From positions 54,530 through 118,529 of the forward strand of contig NZ_JBANDC010000019.1 in the NCBI RefSeq assembly GCF_038896935.1: a stretch of DNA of 64,000 nucleotides, in the 5' to 3' direction. Below are positions 1 through 8,872 of this stretch, piece by piece. The translations under genes were made by a program, and so were the position numbers. Every line of letters begins with the position of its first letter. Position 1 is the first letter of the stretch. The notes under the pieces are model-generated. The model searched no databases. It had not been told where the DNA came from and was given only the letters and a program-made list of their open reading frames with translations. The DNA comes from Collimonas rhizosphaerae (GTDB lineage: Bacteria; Pseudomonadota; Gammaproteobacteria; Burkholderiales; Burkholderiaceae_D).

Positions 1-1343
1 AGCTTGGACCTCGTTATACCTCCTACCCCACGGCAGACAGGTTTTCAGAAGATTTCGGTTCCGACGACTATCTGCAAGCAGTTGCCAACAGGCGTGACAT
101 GGGTGCGCGCCATGCCTTGTCGTTGTATATGCATATTCCGTTTTGCGAAACGATTTGCTACTACTGCGCCTGCAATAAGGTCGCCAGCAAGAGTCTTGGC
201 AAGGCGGCGCTCTACCTGACCTACCTGAAGCGCGAGATCTCGATGCAGGCGGAATTGTTTCAAGGCATGAACCAGGTCGAGCAATTGCATTTCGGCGGCG
301 GCACGCCGACCTTCCTGACGGACTTGCAGATGACGGATCTGCTTGCGCATCTACACCGGAATTTTCAGTTTGCACCGGACGGGCAGGGGGAATATTCGAT
401 AGAGGTCGATCCGCGCACGGTTACGCCGAAACGCATCGTCACATTGCGGCGCCAGGGCTTTAATCGCCTTAGCCTCGGTGTGCAAGATTTCGATCCTGTG
501 GTGCAGAAAGCCGTTAACCGGGTCCAGCCTGAGGAAGATACGCTCAGGATCATTGATGCTGCCCGTTATGCCGGCTTTCGCTCAGTCAGCATAGATCTGA
601 TTTACGGTTTGCCGAAACAGAATGTGATATCGATGGCGCAAACGCTGAGCAAGGTGATCGCAGCGGCGCCGGACCGGATCGCCGTTTTCAGCTATGCGCA
701 CATGCCGCATATATTCAAGCCGCAACGCCGCATCGCCGACGTCGACTTGCCGACGCCGGAAGCCAAGATAGACATGTTGTTCCTCTGCATAAAGCGGCTG
801 ACCGACGCTGGTTACGTGTACATCGGCATGGACCATTTCGCCAAGCCTGACGACGATTTAGCGATCGCCCAGCGACAAGGGCGCCTGCATCGCAATTTTC
901 AAGGTTATTCGACGCACGCTGAGGCTGACCTGGTCTCATGCGGCGTGTCTGCCATCAGTGCCGTCGGAGCCAGCTATAGCCAGAACGAAAAAACCTTGGA
1001 TGCCTATTATCAACGCCTCGACCAGCACGCATTGCCGATTGTGCGCGGCGCCAAGCTGAGCATGGATGACTTGCTGCGACGGCTGATCATTCAACGCCTG
1101 ATGTGCAATTTCGAGTTATCGCTTGCATCGATCGAGATCGCCTATCCGATCAAGTTCTCTGAATACTTTTCCACTGAATTGACGCAATTGGAATTGCTGG
1201 CGGCAGACGGCTTGCTCAAGCTGGATGACGAATGGATCACTGTGACCATGAGAGGGCGTTTGCTGATCCGTAATATCTGCATGGTGTTTGATCGCTATCT
1301 GGCCTTGGCGCAAAGCCCATTGCGTTATTCGAAAACCATTTAG
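1..1343 (+). CDS. hemN: Oxygen-independent coproporphyrinogen III oxidase HemN (5' end outside window)
   Basis: Radical SAM enzyme of haem synthesis that converts coproporphyrinogen III to protoporphyrinogen IX without oxygen, in the cytoplasm. The frame is open from base 3, and the residues before the first ATG at 99 (GPRYTSYPTADRF) match the HemN N-terminus, so ATG 99 is not the true start; only about 10-15 residues are missing. The radical SAM cluster motif CETICYYC (CX3CX2C) lies about 45 residues in, followed by the glycine-rich FGGGTPTFL segment. About 446 residues are visible against about 457 in E. coli. HemN is a classic FNR target and fits the low-oxygen genes further along. Family call is secure. 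Confidence 0.95.
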   Translation, partial: LGPRYTSYPTADRFSEDFGSDDYLQAVANRRDMGARHALSLYMHIPFCETICYYCACNKVASKSLGKAALYLTYLKREISMQAELFQGMNQVEQLHFGGGTPTFLTDLQMTDLLAHLHRNFQFAPDGQGEYSIEVDPRTVTPKRIVTLRRQGFNRLSLGVQDFDPVVQKAVNRVQPEEDTLRIIDAARYAGFRSVSIDLIYGLPKQNVISMAQTLSKVIAAAPDRIAVFSYAHMPHIFKPQRRIADVDLPTPEAKIDMLFLCIKRLTDAGYVYIGMDHFAKPDDDLAIAQRQGRLHRNFQGYSTHAEADLVSCGVSAISAVGASYSQNEKTLDAYYQRLDQHALPIVRGAKLSMDDLLRRLIIQRLMCNFELSLASIEIAYPIKFSEYFSTELTQLELLAADGLLKLDDEWITVTMRGRLLIRNICMVFDRYLALAQSPLRYSKTI

Positions 1344-1487
1344 GCGCTTGCATGGAATTACATCCGCCCGTCATGAAGCCGGCGGCCGATGATGCTGTCG
1401 AGACGCAGCATGTCTGGTAGAAGATAGGGCATTGCGGCTCGCCGCAGCACGCTATTTGACCGCCAGACATCGGCTGACGGCCTAAGG

Positions 1488-2594
1488 TCAGATGACCTGC
1501 GCCGGCGCGCTGGTGGGTATGCCGGAAAAATCGGTCCAGCAGCGGCGCTGAAAATCGTAGAGTTTGCAACGGCGTGCCGTATCAAAGTACCAGCGCCAGG
1601 AAAATTTCTGAATCACTATGCGCGACGGCAGCATGGTTTCCAGAATCTGCTGTGCTTTTTGCAGGCGATAGAGCGGGATGCTCATGTCGACATGATGGGC
1701 AGTGTGCTCCATGATGTGATGCAATAAAGCACCGATGCGGTAGCGAAAGGTGAGGTGGACCGTGGTGGAGACAAATGGCTGTGCTGCCGCCCACACGGTT
1801 TTCTGCTCGTACCAGGCGACGCCGGTATGGGTATGGTGGACATACACCACAAAACCGATCATCGCGTTCCAGAACAGGAACGGCGTCACAAAGCCAGCCA
1901 GCAAGATCAACCACACCGATTGTCCGGTAGCGAGCGCGGCAGCGGCAAGCGCAGCAATCCAGGACAGTGCTGCGACCGTAACCAGCACGCCATCCCAGAC
2001 GAAGACCGAGCGCCGGGTGGGCATTTTCTTCCGGCTGGGAAAATACATGCGTTGCCACCACATTTCAACCAGGTAGTACAACCAAGGTCCCCACCCGCTG
2101 CGATAGATGCGTTCCAGCCATTGGCGCCAACGCGGCAGGGCGCGGAATTCCTCCAGCGATAGCGGATGCCAGACAAAGTCGAAACCTTTCAGGTTGGTGT
2201 AGCCGTGATGCACCACGTTATGGCCGGCATCCCACAGGCTATATGGCGTCAGCGACGGCAGGAAAACCAGGCGGCCGAGCCAGCGATTGAGGCGCCGGTG
2301 CGGCGTGAAGCTTTGATGGCAGGCATCGTGGCCGAGAATGAACAGGCGGCCAATGATAAAGCCGGCGGCCATGCCCAGCAATAATTTGGCTACGGCATTG
2401 TGCAGCCAGACGGTGGCGGCAATCGCCAGCGAGAACAGGATCAAGTCGAGCAAGACTAACGCCAGCGCACGGCCGGTGCTGCGCTGTGCGACCGGCAGCA
2501 GCCATGAACGGATTACTTTACGATGTGGCATGGGAGCCGACGGCGATACCGGATCTGGTAAGCGGACGGGGATCATTTGGCAAGCCTTTGACAA
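1488..2594 (-). CDS. Membrane fatty acid desaturase
   Basis: Integral membrane di-iron desaturase that introduces double bonds into acyl chains using oxygen. Three histidine boxes are visible: HDACHQS, HNVVHH and HTAHH within HHIMEHTAHH, spaced by hydrophobic membrane spans as in the FA_desaturase family. Length is 368 aa, normal for bacterial acyl-lipid desaturases. It converges with hemN (about 145 bp between the ends). A perfect FNR box sits about 48 bp before the ATG, so oxygen-dependent control is likely. An internal start at the second Met is possible. The substrate cannot be read from sequence. Confidence 0.88.
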   Translation of the reverse strand: MSKACQMIPVRLPDPVSPSAPMPHRKVIRSWLLPVAQRSTGRALALVLLDLILFSLAIAATVWLHNAVAKLLLGMAAGFIIGRLFILGHDACHQSFTPHRRLNRWLGRLVFLPSLTPYSLWDAGHNVVHHGYTNLKGFDFVWHPLSLEEFRALPRWRQWLERIYRSGWGPWLYYLVEMWWQRMYFPSRKKMPTRRSVFVWDGVLVTVAALSWIAALAAAALATGQSVWLILLAGFVTPFLFWNAMIGFVVYVHHTHTGVAWYEQKTVWAAAQPFVSTTVHLTFRYRIGALLHHIMEHTAHHVDMSIPLYRLQKAQQILETMLPSRIVIQKFSWRWYFDTARRCKLYDFQRRCWTDFSGIPTSAPAQVI

Positions 2595-2641
2595 AGAGAT
2601 AAAATTTCGCCTGATCTTAGGCGATATAGAAAGGCCTGGTG

Positions 2642-2655
2642 TTGATTTCGATCAA
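2642..2655. promoter_or_regulatory. FNR box upstream of the desaturase
   Basis: Perfect TTGAT-TTCG-ATCAA palindrome, matching the FNR/Anr consensus TTGAT-N4-ATCAA. It lies 48 bp upstream of the desaturase ATG on the minus strand. That is closer to the start codon than a class II (-41.5) activator site usually allows, so FNR may repress here or the leader is very short. Confidence 0.75.
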
Positions 2656-2883
2656 AGACTTGCGGGTTTCTTCGTCTGTTTTTCCGTCAAGCGGGACGAT
2701 ATCTTTTTATGGGGGTGTCGCTTTTGTTGGCGCCCCAGGGATTTGGTACAACGATATTGAAGACTGATTCAATCGTTCCTGTTATACCGATTTGGCGCTA
2801 CCTGGCAGATGGCCGTGCCGGTTCAGGTTGCAAATGGCCAGAAACGGACATTTGTTCCACATCAAATCAAGAGAAGCCAACGG

Positions 2884-3420
2884 ATGAAAAAAATTCTTGA
2901 AAAGCTACCTGTGCTCACGCGTTTTTTGCGCATTTTTTTCGGCGTATGGGTTCTTGTGCCGGTATTCATGTCGCCTATTGCGTCCGCCGAAGTCGAATGC
3001 ACGGATCGTCCTGAGTGCTGGCCGGAAGGAAGCGCTATGCACACAGGGCTTCTACTGGTTCAGCAACAGAAAGCGGTTGAGAAACGTTTGGCTAGCAAGC
3101 ACGATGAGCTGATTAAGCTTGTTTCTTCTTCATCGAGCACTGGAATTCCAGCGGATGGAAGGCTGTTGGCTGCACTCAAAACCCAGCAAGCCGCGTGGCT
3201 GAAATACCGAGCCGAAGAGTGTGAGTTAATTGGTTCTCTGACTGGTGCCGGTGGTACATGGCCTTCGACCTATGCCAACAAATGCGAGCTCAACCATTCC
3301 GAGCAACGTCTTCGCCGAGTCCGCTCAGCGATTCAGTGCATCGAGAAAATTCCTTTGGAAAAGCGGCCGTTCGAACAAAACAGCTGTTTGCAGCAGCTTG
3401 CTCCGCTTACGAACAAATAG
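2884..3420 (+). CDS. LprI-like (DUF1311) secreted protein
   Basis: Probable periplasmic protein with a lysozyme-inhibitor LprI-type domain. The start MKKILEKLP at 2884 is chosen because a basic, hydrophobic signal peptide follows (about 35 residues, ending near ASAEVE); the upstream extension to 2809 has no export signal. The C-terminal half has the DUF1311 pattern: QQAAWLKYRAEEC, then spaced cysteines and SEQRLRRVR. Length is 178 aa. The region before it (2656-2883) holds no gene. A role in lysozyme tolerance is a family-level guess only. Confidence 0.7.
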   Translation: MKKILEKLPVLTRFLRIFFGVWVLVPVFMSPIASAEVECTDRPECWPEGSAMHTGLLLVQQQKAVEKRLASKHDELIKLVSSSSSTGIPADGRLLAALKTQQAAWLKYRAEECELIGSLTGAGGTWPSTYANKCELNHSEQRLRRVRSAIQCIEKIPLEKRPFEQNSCLQQLAPLTNK

Positions 3421-3539
3421 GCTTGACACGTCTTTCACCAGGCCTGCCGAGGCAAGCCGCGACAGTCTGCTTCGAAAAAAACAGGCACCCGCTAGGCAGT
3501 TGTACCTTCATCTAGCAAGGTTCCAGATGGAACACGCCG

Positions 3540-3992
3540 TCAAAGCCGAGTAACAGGATCATCGGTGCTTGCAAGATCAGGATAGGCGTGTTTGGGCGAG
3601 GGGGGGCGCCGTGCATCTAAACTGTCGGGAAGCATGGTATCGATACAATCGGCCAACGCTTCAACTCTCTCGCCCAGAATTCTTCCCCGTGGAGTCAAGG
3701 AATATTCCACGTGGGGCGGTACAGTCCCATAAGACTTCCGATGAACCAACCCGTGTGCTTCCAGGCGCTTCAAGGTTTGCGACAGCATTTTTTCGCTCAC
3801 GCCGCCGACCATTCTGCGCAGCTCGCTGAAACGTCGCACTTCGCCCATCAGCACGATAAGCAGCAGTATGCCCCAAGGACTTGTGACGTCTTTAAGCATC
3901 TCACGGCATGGGCATTCGGTTGACGGGAGCCCCTCGCGTCGGACTTGTTCGGAAAAGGACTCAGATGCGATCAGTTTGGTTTGCGTTGCCAT
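3540..3992 (-). CDS. HxlR-family transcriptional regulator (YtfH/QorR type)
   Basis: Winged-helix HxlR regulator, 150 aa. The N-terminal cysteine in STECPCREML and the helix segment FSELRRMVGGVSEKMLSQTL followed by PPHVEYSLTPRG are very close to E. coli YtfH. It is divergent from a QorB homologue with only 89 bp between the starts, the same arrangement as ytfG/ytfH. Members sense electrophiles, quinones or oxidants through the conserved cysteine (family knowledge) and normally repress the divergent gene. Unlike YtfH it has a proline-rich C-terminal tail of about 25 residues. Confidence 0.88.
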   Translation of the reverse strand: MATQTKLIASESFSEQVRREGLPSTECPCREMLKDVTSPWGILLLIVLMGEVRRFSELRRMVGGVSEKMLSQTLKRLEAHGLVHRKSYGTVPPHVEYSLTPRGRILGERVEALADCIDTMLPDSLDARRPPSPKHAYPDLASTDDPVTRL

Positions 3993-4017
3993 CTCTGCAC
4001 TAACCTTTCGGTGCGTA

Positions 4018-4058
4018 CTTACGGAAAGTAAGGTAATGCCTTATTGTAAGTGCCTTAC
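4018..4058. promoter_or_regulatory. Operator cluster for the HxlR regulator
   Basis: The intergenic region between the divergent regulator and qorB carries three inverted repeats in 41 bp: CTTAC-GGAAA-GTAAG (4018-4032), TAAGG-TAATG-CCTTA (4029-4043) and GTAAG-TGC-CTTAC (4046-4058). HxlR proteins bind such short palindromes as dimers, and this is the only such cluster nearby, so it is the likely binding region for autoregulation and qorB control. Confidence 0.65.
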
Positions 4059-4081
4059 TCAACCAAACCAAGGAATTTGTC

Positions 4082-4942
4082 ATGATCGTTGTTACAGGAG
4101 CCACAGGGCAGCTCGGTCGTCTGGTAATTCAGAACCTTCTACGCACGGAATCCGCATCAAGCATCGTCGCTGTAGTTCGCGATCCAGCGAAGGCGGCCGA
4201 TCTATCGATTCTCGGCGTTCAAGTCCGTCAGGCTGATTACACGCAGCTAGCGTCGCTTAGGACAGCGTTTGCTGGTGCGGATAAGCTACTGCTTATATCT
4301 TCGAGCGAGCTCGAGCCCGGACAGCGCGCCTCTCACCACCGCGCCGTAATTGACGCGGCGATTGATTGTGAAGTCAAGTTGATCGGATACACGAGCGTTC
4401 TACACGCCAGCACGTCTCCGTTGGGGTTGGCTGCTGACCACGTTCAAACCGAGGCGATGCTTAAAGCTTCAGCCATCCCGTTCGTTGTGTTGCGCAATGG
4501 TTGGTACACCGAAAATTACACGATTTCAATTCCAACGGCGCTGGCTCACGGTGCGCTGATGGGTAGCGCCGGCGACGGACGAATTGCTTCGGCTGCGCGG
4601 GCTGACTATGCTGCCGCAGCTGCCTTGGCGATGACGCTTCCCGATCAAGCCGGACGGGTCTACGAACTGGCGGGGGATACTGCCTATACCTTGTCGGAGT
4701 TCGCGGCCGAAATCTCGCGGCAGTCAGGCAAGGCCGTCAACTACATGAACCTGCCGCGTGCGGAATACAAAGCGGCGCTGGTGGGCTTTGGTCTGCCCGA
4801 ACCAGTCGCGGATCTGCTCGCAGATTCCGACAGCGGCGCTTCGCAAGGCGGCCTTTTCGACGATAAGCGCCAGCTCAGTACATTGATCGGCCGACCAACA
4901 ACGCCGATGGCTGACACGATTGCGGCGCAACTTAAGGCATAG
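4082..4942 (+). CDS. qorB: NAD(P)H:quinone oxidoreductase, QorB/YtfG-like
   Basis: Cytosolic atypical short-chain dehydrogenase that reduces quinones with NADPH. The N-terminal Rossmann motif TGATGQLG and the stretches LLLISSSE, TSPLGLA, LRNGWYTENY and the C-terminal LADSDSGASQGGLFDD follow E. coli QorB almost residue for residue. Length 286 aa equals the family norm. It is transcribed away from its HxlR regulator, so expression probably responds to quinone or electrophile stress. Confidence in family and context is high. Confidence 0.9.
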   Translation: MIVVTGATGQLGRLVIQNLLRTESASSIVAVVRDPAKAADLSILGVQVRQADYTQLASLRTAFAGADKLLLISSSELEPGQRASHHRAVIDAAIDCEVKLIGYTSVLHASTSPLGLAADHVQTEAMLKASAIPFVVLRNGWYTENYTISIPTALAHGALMGSAGDGRIASAARADYAAAAALAMTLPDQAGRVYELAGDTAYTLSEFAAEISRQSGKAVNYMNLPRAEYKAALVGFGLPEPVADLLADSDSGASQGGLFDDKRQLSTLIGRPTTPMADTIAAQLKA

Positions 4943-5119
4943 GTAATTGTTGGCACATTGTCGCCAAGCCCATGCTTTGTCAACCAACGCGATGCGCCGC
5001 ATTGCGCTGAGCTGTTGGTTGACTCAGCCTCCGTAGCGTCGAGGTTCGGCTGATGGCCAATTGATTAATTTAGCTGGCCGTGTCAACGATCAGTTGTTTA
5101 TTTTTTACAGGAGGTTTCA

Positions 5120-5500
5120 ATGGGTATTCGATTTCTCAAGATCGCGGTGATCTATCTATTCGTCGGCGCGTTACTTGGCGGTTATATGGGGGCGACCGAC
5201 AATTTTGTTTTGGCTCCAGTCCATGCGCATCTCGCGTTGCTCGGCTGGGCTTCGCTCGCGCTTGCGGGGTTGATTTATCACCTTTACCCGGCTGCAGCGC
5301 TGACGCTGCTCGCGCGAATTCATTTTTGGTTGCACAACATCGGCCTGCCATTTTTCATGCTCGGTCTCGGCTTGGTGCTTACCGGTCATACAGCTGCAGT
5401 TCCTATCGTATCCATCTCTGCCGGCTGCGTCACTATTGGCCTGGCGGCGTTCACCGCAAACGTTCTGATGAACGTGAAGGCTACTGCTGGCCGACAGTAA
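5120..5500 (+). CDS. Small four-helix membrane protein resembling haem-copper oxidase subunit I
   Basis: A 126-residue protein that is almost all hydrophobic, with about four predicted membrane spans. A strong Shine-Dalgarno (AGGAGG, 5109-5114) fixes the ATG. The motif PVHAHLALLGWASLAL and a second His-bearing segment (IHFWLHNIG) resemble the first helices of haem-copper oxidase/NO reductase subunit I, where a His in this position ligates low-spin haem. The remaining ten or so helices and the CuB ligands are absent, so it cannot be an oxidase by itself. Known as a recurrent family, but function is unassigned; haem binding is inference. Confidence 0.65.
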   Translation: MGIRFLKIAVIYLFVGALLGGYMGATDNFVLAPVHAHLALLGWASLALAGLIYHLYPAAALTLLARIHFWLHNIGLPFFMLGLGLVLTGHTAAVPIVSISAGCVTIGLAAFTANVLMNVKATAGRQ

Positions 5501-5589
5501 TCTGGTGGAGATCCGCATCGTCATATTTACCCCAGGAGCTGACCATGGGAAATTGCATTTTTTAATTCTAAATTAAGGAGAAATTAACA

Positions 5590-6237
5590 ATGAAATACGG
5601 AATAGTGGGTGCCACCGGATTAACAGGGCTTGAGATTCTCAAACAGCTTCCCTCCCATGACGTTTCGGTATTTGTAAGGCAACCTGACAAATTGCCTAAA
5701 GAAATGAAGTTGGAGGTTATTCGCGGCGAAGTTTCGGATCAAGAAGCCCTGACAGCATGGGCGTCAAAACAAGAAACCGTGTTTGTTGCCTTGGGCCATC
5801 CCATGTCTTGGAATCTTGTCCGATACAATATTGGCCTCTCGCAAGACTACCCAATTAAGGGAATTTTAAAGGATTCGCTTTCGGCCGTTATGAAAGGAAA
5901 GCCAAAACGAATCATCTACATGAGTGCCTACGGCACCCATGAGACTCGATCCGATTTGCCATTTGTGGTTGGAAAAATATTTTTGCCAATATTTATTGGT
6001 GAGACTTACCGCGATCATGAAGAGGCTGAAACACTTTTAAGATCCTACTCCGAAGAATGGGTGGTAGTGCGCCCAGCTCAATTGACGAACGATGCTGCCC
6101 GCAAGCAGTACCGCACGGAAGTAAAATTAAATCCTTGGGGTACCGGAAAAATTTCGCGAGCGGACGTTGCTCATTTTATGATTCGCTCAGCTAAAGATAC
6201 TTCATGGATCGGTCAAAAGGTCGGGCTATCTTATTAA
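5590..6237 (+). CDS. NAD(P)-binding SDR-like protein (NmrA/YwnB type)
   Basis: Cytosolic atypical SDR of 215 aa. The nucleotide-binding motif VGATGLTG is at residues 5-12, followed by FVRQPDKLP at the end of beta 2 as in NAD(P)H-binding NmrA-like proteins, and IIYMSAYG in the central strand. No catalytic YxxxK is evident, so it may be a redox sensor or a reductase with an atypical site. An AGGAG motif lies about 10 bp upstream of the ATG. Base composition is clearly more AT-rich than its neighbours, suggesting later acquisition. Confidence 0.75.
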   Translation: MKYGIVGATGLTGLEILKQLPSHDVSVFVRQPDKLPKEMKLEVIRGEVSDQEALTAWASKQETVFVALGHPMSWNLVRYNIGLSQDYPIKGILKDSLSAVMKGKPKRIIYMSAYGTHETRSDLPFVVGKIFLPIFIGETYRDHEEAETLLRSYSEEWVVVRPAQLTNDAARKQYRTEVKLNPWGTGKISRADVAHFMIRSAKDTSWIGQKVGLSY

Positions 6238-6267
6238 CTCGCTATATTTTTTATAGAGATAATTGAC

Positions 6268-8118
6268 ATGAGACTGCGCACTTCGCTGATCATTTTACTG
6301 CTCCCCCTATCCGCAGCCGCCGCCGAACCGATACAACTGGCTGTCGACATGCGCGACGTGCCACGCAAAATCATTCACGCGACACTGACCATTCCAGTGC
6401 AGCCTGGGCCTTTGACGCTGGCTTATCCGAAGTGGATGCCGAATGCGCATGAGGTGGCACCGATCGCTCAGCAGGTCGGGCTGACGATCAGCGCCAACGG
6501 CAAGCAGCTCGCTTGGCGGCGCGATCCGCTTGACCTCTACGCCTACCGCATCACGGTTCCCAACGGCGCGCACAGCATCGAAGTCAGGACCGACTTTATC
6601 ACTGCGTCGGCGGGAGGCACGGCCGGAGGCTCGACCAGCGACAAGTTGGCGGTGCTGAGCTGGAACGACGTGCTGCTTTATCCTTACGCCGGCCCAGCCA
6701 CGCGCGTGGACCGCATCGAAATAACGCCGTCGCTGTTGCTGCCCGCGGGATGGCGGTATGCCAGCTCACTGCATCCAGCTGACAACGCCGCCGTCGGCAC
6801 TGCCGGCCTGATCGCATTCCAGACAGTGTCATTGGAACAGCTGGTCGATTCGCCTCTGATCGCAGGCCGTTATTTCCGTGAGGTGCCGCTGGCGTTGGGA
6901 ATCACTCCTCCCCACTATCTCGACATGGTGGCCGACGCGCCGGAGAATCTAGAAGTCAATCAGGCCTACATCGACAAGCTGTCCGAACTGATAAACCAAA
7001 GCAGTAAAATGTTCCGCAGCCACCACTACGATGCCTTCCGCATGCTCGTCACCCTGTCGGACGAGATCGAAGGACACGCAGCTGACCATCACCAGTCGCT
7101 AGATAACCGCCGCCCCGCGCGATTTCTGACCGATGAAGGAATGATGTCGCGCTATGCTAATTTTATGCCGCATGATTTGGTCCATAGCTGGAACGGTAAA
7201 TACCGTCGGCCCGACGGCATGACCACGCCGAACTTCCAAGTGCCGGTCGACAACAGCGGCTTGTGGGCCTACGAAGGACTGACCGATTATCTGGGTGCCG
7301 TGCTCACGGCCCGTGCTGGCCTGTGGAACCGTGAACAATACCTCGGCATGCTGGGCGCAAGCGCAGCCCTCTTCAGCCACCGTAGCGGACGCCAGTGGCG
7401 CGATCTGCAAGACACAGCGGTGGCGGCTATGGCTTTGTGGGACAAAGGCGGCGGCGCCTACGACAACTGGCGTCGCAACGGTTTCGAGTTTTACGGCGAG
7501 GGCGCCCTGATATGGCTGGATGTGGATGTCACAATGCGCAATCGCAGCGACGGCCGCAAATCGCTGGACGACTTCCTGGCGATGTTCAACGGTGGCGCCA
7601 ATCTTGGCGCGCAAGTGAAGCCTTACTCGTTCGCCCAATTGGTCGCCGCGCTGAACAGTGTGGTGCCGAACGACTGGGCGAACTTTCTCAACGAGCGCCT
7701 ACATTCGCACAGCGGTGACGGTCCGATGGGTGGCATCACCGGCAGCGGCTACCGGCTGGTGTACCGAGACCGGCCCAGCGACTGGTCCAAGTCTAACGGC
7801 ACCAAGGCATTTGAATATTCGATCGGCTTGAATATCAGCGGCGCCGGTGTGGTTGGCGACGTCCTTCCTGATAGTGCTGGTGCCAAGGCGGGCTTCGTGC
7901 CTGGCATGTCGATCACCGCGGTCAATGGGCAGCCGTACAGCAACGCCGTTATGCAGGAGGCGATACGGGATGCGAAAACCAACATCGCCGCCATCGAAGT
8001 TTCGTTGCGGGCCGCGGCACCGCTGCGATTGGACTATCACGACGGCGAACGTTTTCCGGTACTGGAACGCGTGCCCGGGACTCCGGATCGCTTGTCCGAG
8101 ATCCTGCAGGCGCGCTGA
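6268..8118 (+). CDS. Exported M61-family (glycyl aminopeptidase-like) metallopeptidase with PDZ domain
   Basis: 616 aa with a signal peptide (residues 1-20, ending SAAAAEP). An N-terminal M61 beta-domain is followed by the catalytic region HDLVHSWNGKYRRP (His302, His306) and the third zinc ligand candidate Glu336 in YEGLTDY. A PDZ domain occupies about residues 515-590 (GVVGDVLPDSAGAKAGF). The canonical motif in this family is HExxH; here the catalytic Glu is Asp303 (codon GAT), which could lower or abolish activity. The metal ligands and overall architecture are intact, so this is a real gene and not decay. Acts in the periplasm or outside. Confidence 0.85.
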   Translation: MRLRTSLIILLLPLSAAAAEPIQLAVDMRDVPRKIIHATLTIPVQPGPLTLAYPKWMPNAHEVAPIAQQVGLTISANGKQLAWRRDPLDLYAYRITVPNGAHSIEVRTDFITASAGGTAGGSTSDKLAVLSWNDVLLYPYAGPATRVDRIEITPSLLLPAGWRYASSLHPADNAAVGTAGLIAFQTVSLEQLVDSPLIAGRYFREVPLALGITPPHYLDMVADAPENLEVNQAYIDKLSELINQSSKMFRSHHYDAFRMLVTLSDEIEGHAADHHQSLDNRRPARFLTDEGMMSRYANFMPHDLVHSWNGKYRRPDGMTTPNFQVPVDNSGLWAYEGLTDYLGAVLTARAGLWNREQYLGMLGASAALFSHRSGRQWRDLQDTAVAAMALWDKGGGAYDNWRRNGFEFYGEGALIWLDVDVTMRNRSDGRKSLDDFLAMFNGGANLGAQVKPYSFAQLVAALNSVVPNDWANFLNERLHSHSGDGPMGGITGSGYRLVYRDRPSDWSKSNGTKAFEYSIGLNISGAGVVGDVLPDSAGAKAGFVPGMSITAVNGQPYSNAVMQEAIRDAKTNIAAIEVSLRAAAPLRLDYHDGERFPVLERVPGTPDRLSEILQAR

Positions 8119-8188
8119 CATGTTGGGCTAACCGATCGCTCGGCCAGCAACGTTGCTGGAACGGACGGCATATGGAATGGAGAGATAA

Positions 8189-8872
8189 ATGAAGTTGGTC
8201 AAAGCAAAACAGGTTTATGCGATAGTCTGCGCACTATTTTTGTTGTGCAATATAGCCACTGCTGACGAAATCAATCAGGCAGGATGGCGGACCCACGTGA
8301 TCGAATTAGCTAAGGCAAATTTTATACACCCAGCATGGGGATTTTCGCACAGCGTGCGTGACTATAATTTGGTCAAATCACTCGCCGAGCAAGACGAGGT
8401 AAAGCTTGACGACGACGTGCTATTCGCCTCTGCCTATCTACACGATATGGCTATGTTTCCAGGATGGGAAAAGCATGGAGTTGATCACGCCGACCAGGCA
8501 GCTGCCATTGTTGATACGGTATTGAACGGTAGCGGTTTCCCAGACGAAAAAATTGAAATGGTTCGTCTTGCGATCAGGACACATATGTATAACCGTGATC
8601 CGGCGGGTCCGGAAAGCGTCTATCTACATGATGCGGATGCACTAGACTGGCTAGGCGCGATTGGAATCATCCGAGCTTTTTCGATGATTGAGCCTAATGG
8701 AGGGCAACATGACAGTCATAACATGGTTGCGCTACTCGAAAATTACATGAAAAATGTGCCAAATCATGTAATTTCTCCGGCTGGGAAAATGCTGGCGGTC
8801 GAGCGTAACGCAGAGGCCATGAATTATCTTAAGCAATTGAATTCCGAAACTGCGAACTTGAATTCATTGTGA
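8189..8872 (+). CDS. Exported HD-domain protein
   Basis: 227 aa with a cleavable signal peptide (hydrophobic core AIVCALFLLCNIATA, then DE). The HD signature is present: His near residue 53 (FSHSVRD), the HD pair in SAYLHDMAMF, a histidine in RTHMYN and the distal Asp in LHDADALDW. These are the metal ligands of HD phosphohydrolases, which are usually cytoplasmic nucleotidases; an exported one is less common. The substrate is unknown. Codon use is more AT-rich than the core genes. A GGAGAG Shine-Dalgarno precedes the ATG. Confidence 0.75.
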   Translation: MKLVKAKQVYAIVCALFLLCNIATADEINQAGWRTHVIELAKANFIHPAWGFSHSVRDYNLVKSLAEQDEVKLDDDVLFASAYLHDMAMFPGWEKHGVDHADQAAAIVDTVLNGSGFPDEKIEMVRLAIRTHMYNRDPAGPESVYLHDADALDWLGAIGIIRAFSMIEPNGGQHDSHNMVALLENYMKNVPNHVISPAGKMLAVERNAEAMNYLKQLNSETANLNSL

